Assembly (NCBI GenBank): GCA_937864925.1
Contig: CALMFH010000080.1
Coordinates: 1 to 51,043, forward strand
Reading direction: 5' to 3'
Length of the DNA stretch: 51,043 nucleotides
DNA from: an uncultured Alphaproteobacteria bacterium
Lineage (GTDB): Bacteria; Pseudomonadota; Alphaproteobacteria; Rhizobiales; Ancalomicrobiaceae
The translations under genes and the position numbers were made by a program. Positions 25,236 through 34,697 of this stretch are shown piece after piece; the stretch's first letter is position 1, and every line of letters begins with the position of its first letter. The notes under the pieces were generated by a model. That model was not told the origin of the DNA and did not search any database. It worked only from the letters and a program-made list of their open reading frames with translations.

Positions 25236-27655
25236 GCGATGCCCTCCTTCGTCCGGTCGCGCCCCGGCTCCGCCTCGTCCGCGGGCGCGCTCGTCGGCAG
25301 GGTGATCCGGAAACGACACCCTCTCCCGGGCGCCGTCTCCAGCGCGATCCGCCCACCCAGGCGGTGCGTGACGATGTTGTAGACGATGTGCAGCCCCAAT
25401 CCACTCCCCCCGGCGCCGCGGCGGGTGGTGAAGAACGGTTCGAAGGCGCGGCGCGACACTTCGGCGCTCATGCCCACCCCGTCGTCGGCGAAGTCGATCG
25501 CGACCCGGTCACCGTCGAGACGGCGGGCGGTGAGCATCATGTGGCCGGCGGGGGTCCCCTCCGGCCAGGCGTGGGTCACGGCATTGACGAAGAGATTGGT
25601 GACCACCTGCCCCCAGGCACCGGGATAGCTGTCGAGAACGAGGCCCGCGGGGATGTCGAGGTCGAAACCGATGCCGCTCGGCTTCAGGCTCGGCCGCAGG
25701 CTCGAGGCGATCTGGGCGGTGGCGTCGGCGAGATCGAAGGCACGGCGCTCCGAATGGGTGCGATCGACCGCCACCTGTTTGAACGATTGCACCAGCTCTC
25801 CGGCGCGGGTCAGGTTGGCGACCAGTTGGCGGGCGGCGTCGCGGGCACCGGCGACGAACTCGTCGAGACGCGACCGCCGGACCTGCCCGCTCGCCACGTC
25901 CGCTTCGAACTGTGCGACGCGGCGTTCGAGGCTCGAAGCGACGGTGAGGCCGATACCGACCGGGTTGTTGACCTCGTGGGCGACGCCGGCGACGAGACCG
26001 CCGATGGCGGCGAGTTTCTCGGCTTCGATCAGGTTGCGCTGGGCCTCGGCCAGCTCGGCGAGCGCCCGCTCGGCCGCCTCCTTGGCGCGGCGCATGTCGT
26101 CTTCGGCGGCGCGCCGGGCGGTGACGTCGTAGATCCAGAAGACATGGGCGGAGCGCCCGGCGAATTCGATCGACCGCACCTCGACGAGGCCCCACCAGGT
26201 CGAACCGTCGCGGCGGCGCATCAGCGCCTGCCAGCCCGAGACGCCGCCGCCCCGCAGCACCGCATCGGAGAGCCTGACGGCATCCTCCGGGTCGGCGAAA
26301 TGGTCGCGCGGACGTGGCGGTTCGGCGCCGGCGCCGCCGGGAAGGCCGAAGAGCTCGTCGTAGCGGTGGTTCCGGAAGGCCGGACGGCTGTCGCCGGCGG
26401 CGAGGATGGCGATGCCGATCGGACTCGTCTCCAGCATTCCGTACCAGCGACGCTCCTCGGCGGCATGCTCCTCCTCGAGACGCCGGAAGCGGGCGACCTC
26501 CTGACGGAACACCTCGACGGAGCGCGACATGGCGCCGATCTCGTCGGCGGCCGTGAGGCCGGGGACGCGACGTTGCACGTCGCCGGCCACGACCGCCGCC
26601 ATGGCGTCGCCGACGGAGGCCAGCGGCACGCGGATCGAATGGGCGACGACGAGCGAAGCGGCGAGACTGAGGGCGGCGAAGGCTCCCGCCAGCAGAACGA
26701 AATGCCCGGCGGCGCCGGCGAGCAGCCGGTCGAAACGGCGGATGGCGTCGCGCTCGAATTCGGTCTGGCGATCGACAGCGGCGACGAGCAGCGCGATCAT
26801 CTCGGCACGGTTGGCTTCGAGCAGGCCGCTGAGCCAACGGGCGCGGCGATCGGCGATGTCCTCGAGCCGTCCGAAGATGGCGTCCATGGTGACGATCTCG
26901 GGCAGGAACCGTTCGACCGCATAGCCGCGCGCGTCGGGAGACGGCGAGCGTCCGATCTCCCGCAGTGTCGCGGCGAAGATGTCGCGGGCGCGGCGTGCCG
27001 CCTGGAGCTGCTCCCCGCGCCGATCGTGGCGATAGGCGACGAGGTTGACCCGGAATTCGGCGAAGCCGTCGTAGGCGACGGCGACCAGCGGCCGCAACAC
27101 CAGATCGCCGGGGCGAATGGCGAGATCGAGAGCATCGAGGCGCGCGCGCACCGACGGAACGAGGTCGGCGAACTCGGTCTCGTAGAGCAGGCGGATATCG
27201 ATCTCCAGACCGCGCAGGTCGTCGTAGGCGAAGAGATAGCGGCGCGCCAGTTCGGCGAACTCGGCGAGGTCGCCACCTCCGGCAGCGCGGATGTCGCCGA
27301 GGCTGCGCAACAGAACCGCGGTGAATCGCGCCTTGGATGCCTCGACGTCGGCGCGATGCTGTTCGTCCGGGCGATCGAGGAAGGCCCGGACCTCGCGGTG
27401 CAGGGCATGGACGGCGCGTTCGAGGTCGAACAGGGCTTCGTCGATCGCGTGCGCGGCCCGCAGGTCCGCCCAGGCATGGCGCAACTCCCCGCCCGACCAG
27501 CCCATCGCGGCGGCCAGCGCCACCAGTGCCACGACGTTGACGACGACGACGAGGGCGATGCGACGGCCGATCGAGGTGCGACGCAGGAGGTCGACGGCGG
27601 CGGAGACCCCCGCCCGCCGCGGTAGCGACCGTGGATCGACGGATCCCATGGTCAT
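25232..27655 (-). CDS. Membrane-bound PAS sensor histidine kinase
   Basis: An 807-aa kinase. TM1 is near residues 30-50 (ALVVVVNVVALVALAAAMG). A periplasmic helical sensor of about 270 residues follows, then TM2 (FVLLAGAFAALSLAASLVVA), a HAMP domain and a PAS domain (ETSPIGIAILAAGDSR, with the YDVTARR end). The kinase core has the H box VAGVAHEVNNPVG, NLFVNAVTHAW, DDGVGMS and GGSGLGLHIVYNI. It is first in the operon. Start ATG 27655 was chosen (GGGA upstream); 27649 and 27676 are alternatives. Confidence 0.9.
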   Translation of the reverse strand: MTMGSVDPRSLPRRAGVSAAVDLLRRTSIGRRIALVVVVNVVALVALAAAMGWSGGELRHAWADLRAAHAIDEALFDLERAVHALHREVRAFLDRPDEQHRADVEASKARFTAVLLRSLGDIRAAGGGDLAEFAELARRYLFAYDDLRGLEIDIRLLYETEFADLVPSVRARLDALDLAIRPGDLVLRPLVAVAYDGFAEFRVNLVAYRHDRRGEQLQAARRARDIFAATLREIGRSPSPDARGYAVERFLPEIVTMDAIFGRLEDIADRRARWLSGLLEANRAEMIALLVAAVDRQTEFERDAIRRFDRLLAGAAGHFVLLAGAFAALSLAASLVVAHSIRVPLASVGDAMAAVVAGDVQRRVPGLTAADEIGAMSRSVEVFRQEVARFRRLEEEHAAEERRWYGMLETSPIGIAILAAGDSRPAFRNHRYDELFGLPGGAGAEPPRPRDHFADPEDAVRLSDAVLRGGGVSGWQALMRRRDGSTWWGLVEVRSIEFAGRSAHVFWIYDVTARRAAEDDMRRAKEAAERALAELAEAQRNLIEAEKLAAIGGLVAGVAHEVNNPVGIGLTVASSLERRVAQFEADVASGQVRRSRLDEFVAGARDAARQLVANLTRAGELVQSFKQVAVDRTHSERRAFDLADATAQIASSLRPSLKPSGIGFDLDIPAGLVLDSYPGAWGQVVTNLFVNAVTHAWPEGTPAGHMMLTARRLDGDRVAIDFADDGVGMSAEVSRRAFEPFFTTRRGAGGSGLGLHIVYNIVTHRLGGRIALETAPGRGCRFRITLPTSAPADEAEPGRDRTKEGIA

Positions 27656-27788
27656 CCCGACGTCGCTCCCTCGCATCGATCGCGGTCGACCGCGACGTCG
27701 GGACCTGCCGTTACGGTCTCGACGAGGCGAGTGAACCGCTCGGCTCGCAGGGCGTCAACCATCCCCGGCTTCGTCCGGTCGGCGATCC

Positions 27789-28742
27789 TCACTTCGCCCG
27801 GAAATCGCGGAAGCCGATGTCGGGAGCCGAGGTGTTGTGAGTGGAGGGCACCGTGCGGGTGAAGGCGACGTCCGCCGCCTTGCCGTCCTTGTAGTCGACG
27901 ACCACGGTCGAGGTCGGGGCGCCGCCCGGCGCGACGCGCACCACCGTCTCGGCGGTATCGGCGTTGCCCGGCGCGACATACATCGAGCGCAGGCCGGCGA
28001 AGGGCAACTTCGAGAGATCGACGCCGTCGAAGCCGACCTCGACCGCGGCGGTACCGACCTCGATCCGCTTCAACGCCACCGTGGCCTTGCCGCCGGCGGC
28101 GAATTCGATGGTGAAGGCCACCGTCTTCGGATCGAAGGCGACCGACTTGTAGGCGACGAAGGGCCGGGTGCTCTCTTCGACCGGGCCGAACAGGAACGAC
28201 GAGCCGTAGGCGACTTCGCGCATGCGGAACGGCGGCAGCGCCTTGAGGCGCCAGTAGCCGTCCTGCGGATAGAACACCAGGAACTCGATCGGCCCGGCCG
28301 GCGTCTTGCGCCACAGCTGGACGAGATGGAGGAAGTTCTGGGTGAGCTTGCCGACCTTCACCGGCACCACCGTCGGGCGCCAGAAGTCGGGATAGACCAC
28401 GCCCTTGAGGACGTATTCGTCGTCTTCCCACAGCGTCGCCGTCGGCGGGGTGTAGTGCGAGCCGTCGGCGCCGCCCGAATGGCCGAAGGTGCAGCCGGAG
28501 AAATCCGGCGCGGTGCTGTCGCGCACGATCGTGTCGACGTAGGCCGGCGTCTTGGCCTCGACGGTGAAGCGGGCGACCTCGTTCGAGGTCAGCGTGTAAT
28601 AGACGTTGTCCTCCTCGGCGCAGGGGGTCTTGTAGGAGCGGTTGTGGACGTCGACCGCGATGGGGTCGCCGGCCGCCGCAACGCTCGCCGCCGACATCGC
28701 CATCGCGAAGGCCCACGCACCGGCCCATCTCCTCATCGCCAT
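27789..28742 (-). CDS. Secreted protein of unknown function
   Basis: A 317-aa protein with a clear signal peptide (MAMRRWAGAWAFAMAMSAA, cleavage near VAAAG) and ribosome site GGGAGAG. The mature part is beta-rich, with TVEAKTPAYVDTIVRD, a central block LHLVQLWRKTPAGPIEFLVF and VEVGFDGVDLSKLP. It has two cysteines (C in YKTPCAEE and SGCTFGH) that could form a disulfide. Expected in the periplasm. No family recognised. It lies downstream of no operon and is divergent from the membrane protein gene at 28901. Confidence 0.75.
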   Translation of the reverse strand: MAMRRWAGAWAFAMAMSAASVAAAGDPIAVDVHNRSYKTPCAEEDNVYYTLTSNEVARFTVEAKTPAYVDTIVRDSTAPDFSGCTFGHSGGADGSHYTPPTATLWEDDEYVLKGVVYPDFWRPTVVPVKVGKLTQNFLHLVQLWRKTPAGPIEFLVFYPQDGYWRLKALPPFRMREVAYGSSFLFGPVEESTRPFVAYKSVAFDPKTVAFTIEFAAGGKATVALKRIEVGTAAVEVGFDGVDLSKLPFAGLRSMYVAPGNADTAETVVRVAPGGAPTSTVVVDYKDGKAADVAFTRTVPSTHNTSAPDIGFRDFRAK

Positions 28743-28900
28743 AGTCGCTCTCCCGCAGGTGCGGTCCGTCGGCGACGGACCCGTTCGTCGTGGTGGTAGC
28801 GGTGACCGGGATTCTCGGCAAGAGCAAGGCCTCTGCCCTCGCATCGCCATGGTCGCACACCCATCTGGAAGGTTCCCGACCCGCGCCCCAGGAGAGTTCT

Positions 28901-29521
28901 TTGGCCGATCCGGACCCGACCCGTAGCGGCGCGCCGCGCCACCCTCTGATCCGTGCACTGCTGCGACTGCCGCTCCTTCTCGCCGCGACGATCTACTTCC
29001 TGATCGACGACGTGGTGCTCGCCGCCGTCCGGCCGATCGTCGCCTGGGCCTCGCGGTTGCGCCTCTTCGCCCGGCTGGGCGAGGCGATCCACCGGTTGCC
29101 GCCCTATCCGACACTGGTTCTCTTCCTGGTGCCCTTCGTCGTACTGGAACCGTTCAAACTGTGGGCGCTGTGGCTGATCGGCACCGGCCGCTTCGGCCCC
29201 GGCGCAGTGATGTTGGCCACTTCGCACCTCGTCTCGATCGTATTGGTCGAGCGCCTGTTCCACGCCACCCGCGACAAACTCCTCGCCATCGGCTGGTTCG
29301 CCCGCATCCACGGCTGGGTCATGACCCTCTACGACCTGTCGCTCGGTCGGCTCCGGGCGACGGCGGCATGGCGGATCGCTTCGGCCATCCTCGGTCGTGT
29401 CCGCGCCGCGGTTCGCAGGGGCGTCCTGCCGCTGCGGGTGGCGGTGCGCGCGATCGCACGCCGGCTCCGGCAGGCGTTCGCCGCGCTCCGCGCCTGGGCC
29501 GCACACGCGGCGGACCGCTGA
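28901..29521 (+). CDS. Hypothetical inner-membrane protein
   Basis: A 206-aa protein starting at TTG 28901, with GGAGAG 5 bases upstream. At least two hydrophobic helices (LIRALLRLPLLLAATIYFLI; TLVLFLVPFVVLEPFKLWAL) and a third weaker one (GAVMLATSHLVSIVLVERLF) are followed by an Arg-rich amphipathic cytoplasmic tail. Upstream ATG/GTG codons would add a Ser/Pro-rich stretch without function. The gene ends exactly where the convergent transporter gene ends. Function unknown. Confidence 0.75.
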   Translation: MADPDPTRSGAPRHPLIRALLRLPLLLAATIYFLIDDVVLAAVRPIVAWASRLRLFARLGEAIHRLPPYPTLVLFLVPFVVLEPFKLWALWLIGTGRFGPGAVMLATSHLVSIVLVERLFHATRDKLLAIGWFARIHGWVMTLYDLSLGRLRATAAWRIASAILGRVRAAVRRGVLPLRVAVRAIARRLRQAFAALRAWAAHAADR

Positions 29522-30985
29522 TCAGGCGGCCTCGCCCGGTGGCGGGGTCCGTCCGGCGAGCGGACGTTCTTCCAGGAAGAGGAAGATGACGAATCCGGCG
29601 AGCTGGCCGACCGCTGCGGCGGCGAAGATCGCCCGGAAGGTCTCACCGGCGAGTTGCGCGTGAGCCGCGTCGACCGAGTGGTGGCCGCCGGCCTCGATCG
29701 CCGCGCCGAGGCCGGAGGAGAGGAAGATCGCCCCGAGCGCGGCGACCACCACCACCGTGCCGAGCGACCGGAAGAACGCGTGGGTGGCGGTGGCGATACC
29801 GAGATCGCGCCGCTCGACGGCGTTCTGCACCGCCACGGTGGAGAGCGGGAAGAGCATCCCGATTCCGAGCCCGGCGGCCCCGAGCAGCCCCTCCGCCGCC
29901 CAGAACGGCAACACCGCCGCCCCCGCCGCCAAGCCCGCCACGGCGACGATGCCGAGGGCCGAGCCGACCAGCATCAGCCGCTTGTAACGCGGCACCCGCA
30001 AGAGCGCCCGGCCACCGACGTTGGCGCCCGTCACCGTCCCGAGGGTGAGCGCGATCAGGCCGAAACCGGCGTTCGCGGCGCCGAAGCCGTGCACCTGCTC
30101 GAGCCAGATCGGCACCCACACGGTGAGCGACAGCCACGATCCCATGACGAAGAACATCGCCGACGTGGTCACTGCGATCACCGGGTTGCGGAATACCGCG
30201 AGCGGGATCAACGCATCTTCGGATCGCACCATCTGCAGGCCGAACAGGCCGAAACAGACGACCGCCGCCGCCGCCAGACCGAGGATGGTCGGCGAGGCCC
30301 ACGGCAGACTGCCGCCACCCCAGGTCAGCGCCAGCATCAGCGCCACCGTTCCGACGACGATCAGCGCCGCGCCGTACCAGTCGAGACGTTGCGGCCGATG
30401 CACGTCGGGGAGATGGCGCATGGCGCGGTGGATCATCGTCACCGCCACCGCCGCCACCGGCAGGTTGATCCAGAAGATCAGCGACCAGTGCAGATGCTGG
30501 GCGAAGACGCCGCCGATGATCGGGCCCGAGACGCTCGCCGTCGCCCAGACGAGCGAGATCCACCCCATGAAGCGGCCGCGCTCGCGCGGCGGCACCACGT
30601 CGCCGATCACCGTCTGGACGAGACTGATCAGCCCGCCGCCGCCGAGCCCCTGCACCGCCCGGCCGAGCACCAGCAGCGTCATGTTCGGCGCCGCGGCGCA
30701 AAGGATCGATCCGAGGGTGAAGACGCCGACGGCGGTGTAGAGCGTCGGCCGCCGGCCGCGCAGGTCGGCGAGCTTGCCGTAGAGCGGGGTGACGGCGGTC
30801 GAAGTCAGGAAGTAGGCCGAGACCACCCAGGAGAGATAGTCGACGTCACCGAGAGCGGTCCCGATGGTCGGCAGCGCCGGCGCGACGATGGTCTGGTCGA
30901 GCGCCGCCAACATGAGCACGGTGAGCGCACCGAGGACGATCGACAGGCGCTCGCGCTCGCCGAGCGTGGGAGTGGCGTCCGACAT
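29522..30985 (-). CDS. MFS drug exporter, DHA2 (14-TMS) family
   Basis: A 487-aa transporter. Motif C and D1-like elements of DHA2 exporters are visible: LDQTIVAPALPTI in TM1, WVVSAYFLTSTAVTPLYGKL with GKLADLRGRRP as motif A, RAVQGLGGGGLISLVQTVIG and TASVSGPIIGGVF (antiporter motif C). About 14 hydrophobic helices. It exports drugs or other small amphiphiles in exchange for protons. No dedicated regulator is adjacent. Start ATG 30985; an upstream extension to 31084 lacks support. Confidence 0.93.
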   Translation of the reverse strand: MSDATPTLGERERLSIVLGALTVLMLAALDQTIVAPALPTIGTALGDVDYLSWVVSAYFLTSTAVTPLYGKLADLRGRRPTLYTAVGVFTLGSILCAAAPNMTLLVLGRAVQGLGGGGLISLVQTVIGDVVPPRERGRFMGWISLVWATASVSGPIIGGVFAQHLHWSLIFWINLPVAAVAVTMIHRAMRHLPDVHRPQRLDWYGAALIVVGTVALMLALTWGGGSLPWASPTILGLAAAAVVCFGLFGLQMVRSEDALIPLAVFRNPVIAVTTSAMFFVMGSWLSLTVWVPIWLEQVHGFGAANAGFGLIALTLGTVTGANVGGRALLRVPRYKRLMLVGSALGIVAVAGLAAGAAVLPFWAAEGLLGAAGLGIGMLFPLSTVAVQNAVERRDLGIATATHAFFRSLGTVVVVAALGAIFLSSGLGAAIEAGGHHSVDAAHAQLAGETFRAIFAAAAVGQLAGFVIFLFLEERPLAGRTPPPGEAA

Positions 30986-31185
30986 GGGACCGTCCGTGAT
31001 GAGGCCGCCGAGGCGGCCGGCCGGGAAAACCGGCCCCTCGACGACCGCCCCCGGCCGCCGGCTCCGCCGGAAAGATGCGCGCACTCTAGAGCCGATTCGT
31101 CCGGCCGGATACGCGGATCACCGTATGTGCGCCATGCGGCGTACGCCGGTCGCAGCGCGATGGCACGGCGTGACGGGTCGGCTCG

Positions 31186-32304
31186 TCAGCCCTTCGCTCG
31201 GGCGTCGGCCAGCGCCCCGGGCATCGCCGTGGCGAGCAGGTCGAGGTCGGCGTCGGTGCCGGCTGAGAGGCGGATGCAGCGGTCCATCGGCGCCAGCCAT
31301 GGCTTGCGGACGAAGAGATCGCGGGCGATCAACCCGTCGAGCACGGCCCGCGCGAAGGCACCGTCGCGCCCACAGTCGACGGCGACGAAGTTGGTGGCCG
31401 ACGGCAGCGAGCTCAGGCCGTTGTCGACGGCGATCGCCGCGATCCGTGCCTTGGACCGGCTCACGCTGGTGACGACGTGGTCGAGCCACGCGCCGTCTGC
31501 GAGCGCCGCGAGCGCCCCGGCCTGGGCGATGCGGTTGACGCCGAAGTGGTTGCGGATCTTGTCGAAGGCCTTCGCCACCTCCGGCGCGGCGATGCCGTAG
31601 GCGACCCTGAGGCCGGCCATGCCGTAGGCCTTGGAGAAGGTGCGGAAACGGATGATGCGCGGATCGTCCGGATCGATGGTGGTGGGCAGGGTGCCCTCCG
31701 GCGCGAACTCGCCATAGGCCTCGTCGAGGATGAAGAGCGCGCCCTCCGGCACCCGGTCGAGCTCGCGCGCCACCTCCTCGCCCCACCACCACGTCGCCAT
31801 CGGATTGTCCGGGTTGGCGAAGTATCCGAGCGGCGCGTCCTCGGCGATCAGCGCGTCGACGAGACCCGGCAGGTTCTCCCGGTCGTCGACGTAAGGTACC
31901 CGCACGAAGCGAGCTCCGTGGCCGGCGATGTGATAGTCGAAGGTCGGGTAGCCGCCCTGCGAGGTGACGATCGGCGTGCCCGGATCGGCCATCAGCCGCA
32001 CGGTGAGGCCGAGCAGCCCGTCGATGCCCTCGCCGACCACGATGTTCTCCGGCCGCACCCCGACGTGTTTCGCCAGCGCCGCCTTGAGATCGTGGTTCTC
32101 GGGGTCGCCGTAGAGCCAGGATTCGGTCGCGGCCGCCGCCCGCATCGCCGCGATCGCCTTCGGGCTCGGGCCGAAGACACTCTCGTTGGCGCCGATACGA
32201 GCCGCGAAGAGCCGTCCGCGCGTCCGCTCGATCGCCTCGGCACCGACGAAGGGCACGGTCGACGGCAGGCTCGCCATCAGCGGCGTGAAACGGGGCGATG
32301 TCAT
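31186..32304 (-). CDS. HisC-like aminotransferase (class I/II, PLP)
   Basis: A 372-aa PLP enzyme related to histidinol-phosphate aminotransferase. Features: GANESVFGPSPKA, substrate region SQGGYPTFDYHI, NPDNPMA, LDEAYGEFAPEG, the PLP lysine in RFRTFSKAYGMAGLRVAYG and the C-terminal RLSAGTDADLD. The NPDNPM motif (in place of NPNNPTG) and FNPxG-like sequences place it in the HisC/CobD group, and a related Hyphomicrobiales enzyme is annotated as pyridoxal phosphate-dependent aminotransferase. The exact amino donor is unknown. No his genes nearby. Confidence 0.85.
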   Translation of the reverse strand: MTSPRFTPLMASLPSTVPFVGAEAIERTRGRLFAARIGANESVFGPSPKAIAAMRAAAATESWLYGDPENHDLKAALAKHVGVRPENIVVGEGIDGLLGLTVRLMADPGTPIVTSQGGYPTFDYHIAGHGARFVRVPYVDDRENLPGLVDALIAEDAPLGYFANPDNPMATWWWGEEVARELDRVPEGALFILDEAYGEFAPEGTLPTTIDPDDPRIIRFRTFSKAYGMAGLRVAYGIAAPEVAKAFDKIRNHFGVNRIAQAGALAALADGAWLDHVVTSVSRSKARIAAIAVDNGLSSLPSATNFVAVDCGRDGAFARAVLDGLIARDLFVRKPWLAPMDRCIRLSAGTDADLDLLATAMPGALADARAKG

Positions 32305-32689
32305 CTCGGGCGCGTCCTCTCGGGCTCGCGGCAGTCGTCCGCGGCGGGTGTTTCCCTTCCATAGCGCGACGGCGCGGCGCCGCGGAAGTCGATTTCGTGC
32401 CGCTGCCGCCTTGATCCGAACACGAACTTCGGGCAGAAGGCGCTCGCGACGTCGTCGAAGCTCGGGTTCATCCCGCCGACGAAGGTCGGGAGATGCGTGA
32501 CGGACGCCACGCGCGGCACGGACGGACGAAGATCCGTCGGGCTCGCGGATCGTGTCCTCTCCCCGACCGTTCGATCGCTCTGCACCCGACAAGCCCCATT
32601 CACGCGGGGATCGTCATCCGATCCCGACGCGCGCCCCCTCGTCCCGAGGCCGCGGCGCGCGGTGGCTTTTCGCATATGAAAGACCCGAT
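32305..32689. other. Divergent intergenic region without a gene
   Basis: A 385-bp gap between the divergent aminotransferase and DEAD-box genes. Frames crossing it are short and Arg-rich shadows. A short ATG frame at 32676 ends after five codons, at a stop overlapping the helicase start. Promoters for both genes must lie here, but I see no box I can support and no RNA element. Confidence 0.4.
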
Positions 32690-34324
32690 TTGACCAGGTT
32701 CACCGATTTCGGCCTCGCCGAACCCATCCTCGCCGCGCTCACCACCGCCGGTTACGAGACCCCCACCCCGATCCAGGCGCAGGCCGTCCCGGTCGTCATG
32801 ACCGGCCGCGACCTTCTCGGCATCGCCCAGACCGGCACCGGCAAGACCGCCGCCTTCGCCCTGCCGACCATCCACCGGCTTTCCGCCGAGCGTCGCCGTC
32901 CCGGCCCGCACGGCTGCCGGTCGCTGGTGCTCGCCCCCACCCGCGAACTCGCCTCGCAGATCGCCGAGAGCTTCCGCACTTATGCGGCGAACCTGCCGCT
33001 CACCGTCGAGGTCGTCTTCGGCGGCGTCTCGATCGGCCGCCAGGAGCGCGCTCTCCAGCGCGGCGTCGACGTTCTCGTCGCCACGCCCGGCCGCCTGCTC
33101 GATCTCGTCGATCGCGGCACCTGCCGCCTCGACGCGGTCGAAGTGCTGGTTCTCGACGAGGCCGACCAGATGCTCGACCTCGGCTTCATCCACGCCCTGA
33201 AGCGCATCGCCAAGCTGGTGCCGAAGAAGCGCCAGTCGCTGTTCTTCTCCGCCACCATGCCGCAGGCGATCGCCAGCCTCGCCGCCAACTACCTGACCGA
33301 TCCGGTCGAGGTCGCGGTGGCGCCGGTCGCCTCGACCGTCGACCGCGTCACGCAGGGCGTCTACTTCTGCGAGACGCGCGAGAAGCAGGTGCTGCTGCAG
33401 GATCTCCTCTCCGATCCGGCCTTCGACCGGGTCATCGTCTTCACCCGTACCAAGCACGGTGCCGACCGGGTGGTGAAGAATCTCGCCCGCGCCGGCATCG
33501 AGGCCGCCGCCATCCACGGCAACAAGAGCCAACCGCAGCGCGAGAAGGCGCTCGCCGCCTTCCGCGACGGCGAGATCGGCGTGCTGATCGCCACCGACAT
33601 CGCCGCCCGCGGCATCGACATCGACGGCATCTCCCACGTCGTCAACTTCGACCTGCCCAACATCCCGGAGAGCTATGTCCATCGCATCGGCCGCACCGCG
33701 CGCGCCGGCGCCGGAGGCTCGGCCGTCTCCTTCTGCGACACCGAGGAGCGGGCATATCTGAAGTCGATCGAGCGGCTCATCCGCCGCACCGTGGCGAAGC
33801 TCACCCTGCCGGCGAACCTCGCCGCCCGCGCCGCCGTCCAGGCCAAGGAGAGTCGCCGCGAGATCGACGACGACGTCCTCGCCCCGCGTGGCCACCATCA
33901 CGCCGGCCGGCCGCGCGACGACCGCCGTGGCGGTGACAAGCGTCCCGCCAAGGCCGAGACGCAGGCCCGCGAAGCCGCGCCGCGCGGCCGCCGTGGCCCG
34001 CGCGAGGAGTTCCGCGCCCGCGACGAGCATCATCGGTCGCGTGACGAGGCCCACCGGCCGCGCGAGGAGAACCGCCGCCGCGACGAGCCGCGCCGCCGCG
34101 ACGAGGCTCCGGCGAAGTCGATGCGCGACACCCGCCACGGTGAGCCGGTCGGCAACCGCGGCGGTCACGCCACCCCGCGCGACCACGTCCACCGCGATCG
34201 CCCGTCCCAGGGCGAGGCGCGACGCGACGGCGGCCGGGGCGGCGATCGGCCGATGACCCGCCGCGACGACGGTCGGGCACAGTCGCGTGGCGATCGGCCG
34301 CGCGGGCCCCGTCGCGACGGCTGA
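32690..34324 (+). CDS. DEAD-box ATP-dependent RNA helicase
   Basis: A 544-aa helicase of the RhlE type, starting at TTG 32690 (MTRFTDFGLAEPIL). All motifs are present: Q motif PTPIQAQAV, Walker A AQTGTGKT, PTRELA, TPGRLLDL, DEAD in LVLDEADQMLD, SAT in FFSATMP, and motif VI HRIGRTARAG. The last roughly 150 residues are low complexity, rich in Arg, Asp, Glu, His and Gly (repeats such as RRRDEPRRRDE), giving a disordered RNA-binding tail. Acts in rRNA or mRNA remodelling. The next in-frame ATGs are inside the helicase core, so the TTG is firm. Confidence 0.93.
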   Translation: MTRFTDFGLAEPILAALTTAGYETPTPIQAQAVPVVMTGRDLLGIAQTGTGKTAAFALPTIHRLSAERRRPGPHGCRSLVLAPTRELASQIAESFRTYAANLPLTVEVVFGGVSIGRQERALQRGVDVLVATPGRLLDLVDRGTCRLDAVEVLVLDEADQMLDLGFIHALKRIAKLVPKKRQSLFFSATMPQAIASLAANYLTDPVEVAVAPVASTVDRVTQGVYFCETREKQVLLQDLLSDPAFDRVIVFTRTKHGADRVVKNLARAGIEAAAIHGNKSQPQREKALAAFRDGEIGVLIATDIAARGIDIDGISHVVNFDLPNIPESYVHRIGRTARAGAGGSAVSFCDTEERAYLKSIERLIRRTVAKLTLPANLAARAAVQAKESRREIDDDVLAPRGHHHAGRPRDDRRGGDKRPAKAETQAREAAPRGRRGPREEFRARDEHHRSRDEAHRPREENRRRDEPRRRDEAPAKSMRDTRHGEPVGNRGGHATPRDHVHRDRPSQGEARRDGGRGGDRPMTRRDDGRAQSRGDRPRGPRRDG

Positions 34325-34352
34325 TCGGATCGTGCACGATACCAACTCCGGA

Positions 34353-34381
34353 GCCCCGGTGTGGCCCTGCCGCTCCGGGGC
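34353..34381. terminator. GC-rich hairpin downstream of the helicase gene
   Basis: A perfect 7-bp stem GCCCCGG (34353-34359) and CCGGGGC (34375-34381) with a 15-nt loop, 29 bp beyond the helicase stop. No T-run follows. A possible weak terminator separating the helicase from the cobalamin operon. Confidence 0.35.
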
Positions 34382-34480
34382 GTCACCCGTCTGGGGTCCG
34401 CGCCGGCGGCGGCCCTCGACGCCGTCGTCTTCACCGCTTCGATTGACTTCTCCGCGGCCCGGCCCTTATGTCGAGCCCAC

Positions 34481-34649
34481 GACGGTCTTCCGATGCCGAT
34501 CGGAAGTGAAAAGGGAACGCGGTCCCGTCAGGGGATGCCGCGGCTGCCCCCGCAACTGTGAGCGGTGAGCGACGCGCCGAAGTGCCACTGGGGAGCTCCC
34601 CGGGAAGGCGGCGCCGAGCCGAGATCCGCGAGCCAGGAGACCTGCCGTC
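34481..34649 (+). ncRNA. Cobalamin riboswitch
   Basis: A typical adenosylcobalamin riboswitch of about 170 nt. P1 is GACGG (34481-34485) pairing with CCGTC (34645-34649). Conserved core elements are AAAAGGGAACGCGGT, CGGCTGCCCCCGCAACTGTGA, the AGTGCCACTG B12-box region and the 3' GCGAGCCAGGAGACCTGCCG. It lies 48 bp upstream of the GTG of the first cob operon gene and should turn the operon down when the coenzyme is plentiful, probably by masking the ribosome site. Confidence 0.95.
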
Positions 34650-34697
34650 GCGTGGCCCATCCCCGATCCGCCGGTGGGGCGGAGAAAGAGGACCGAC

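Noticed and set aside
32600-34345. Antisense open frame of 581 codons opposite the DEAD-box helicase
   Set aside because: Repetitive Gly/Val/Asp-rich translation without motifs; a shadow of the helicase gene.
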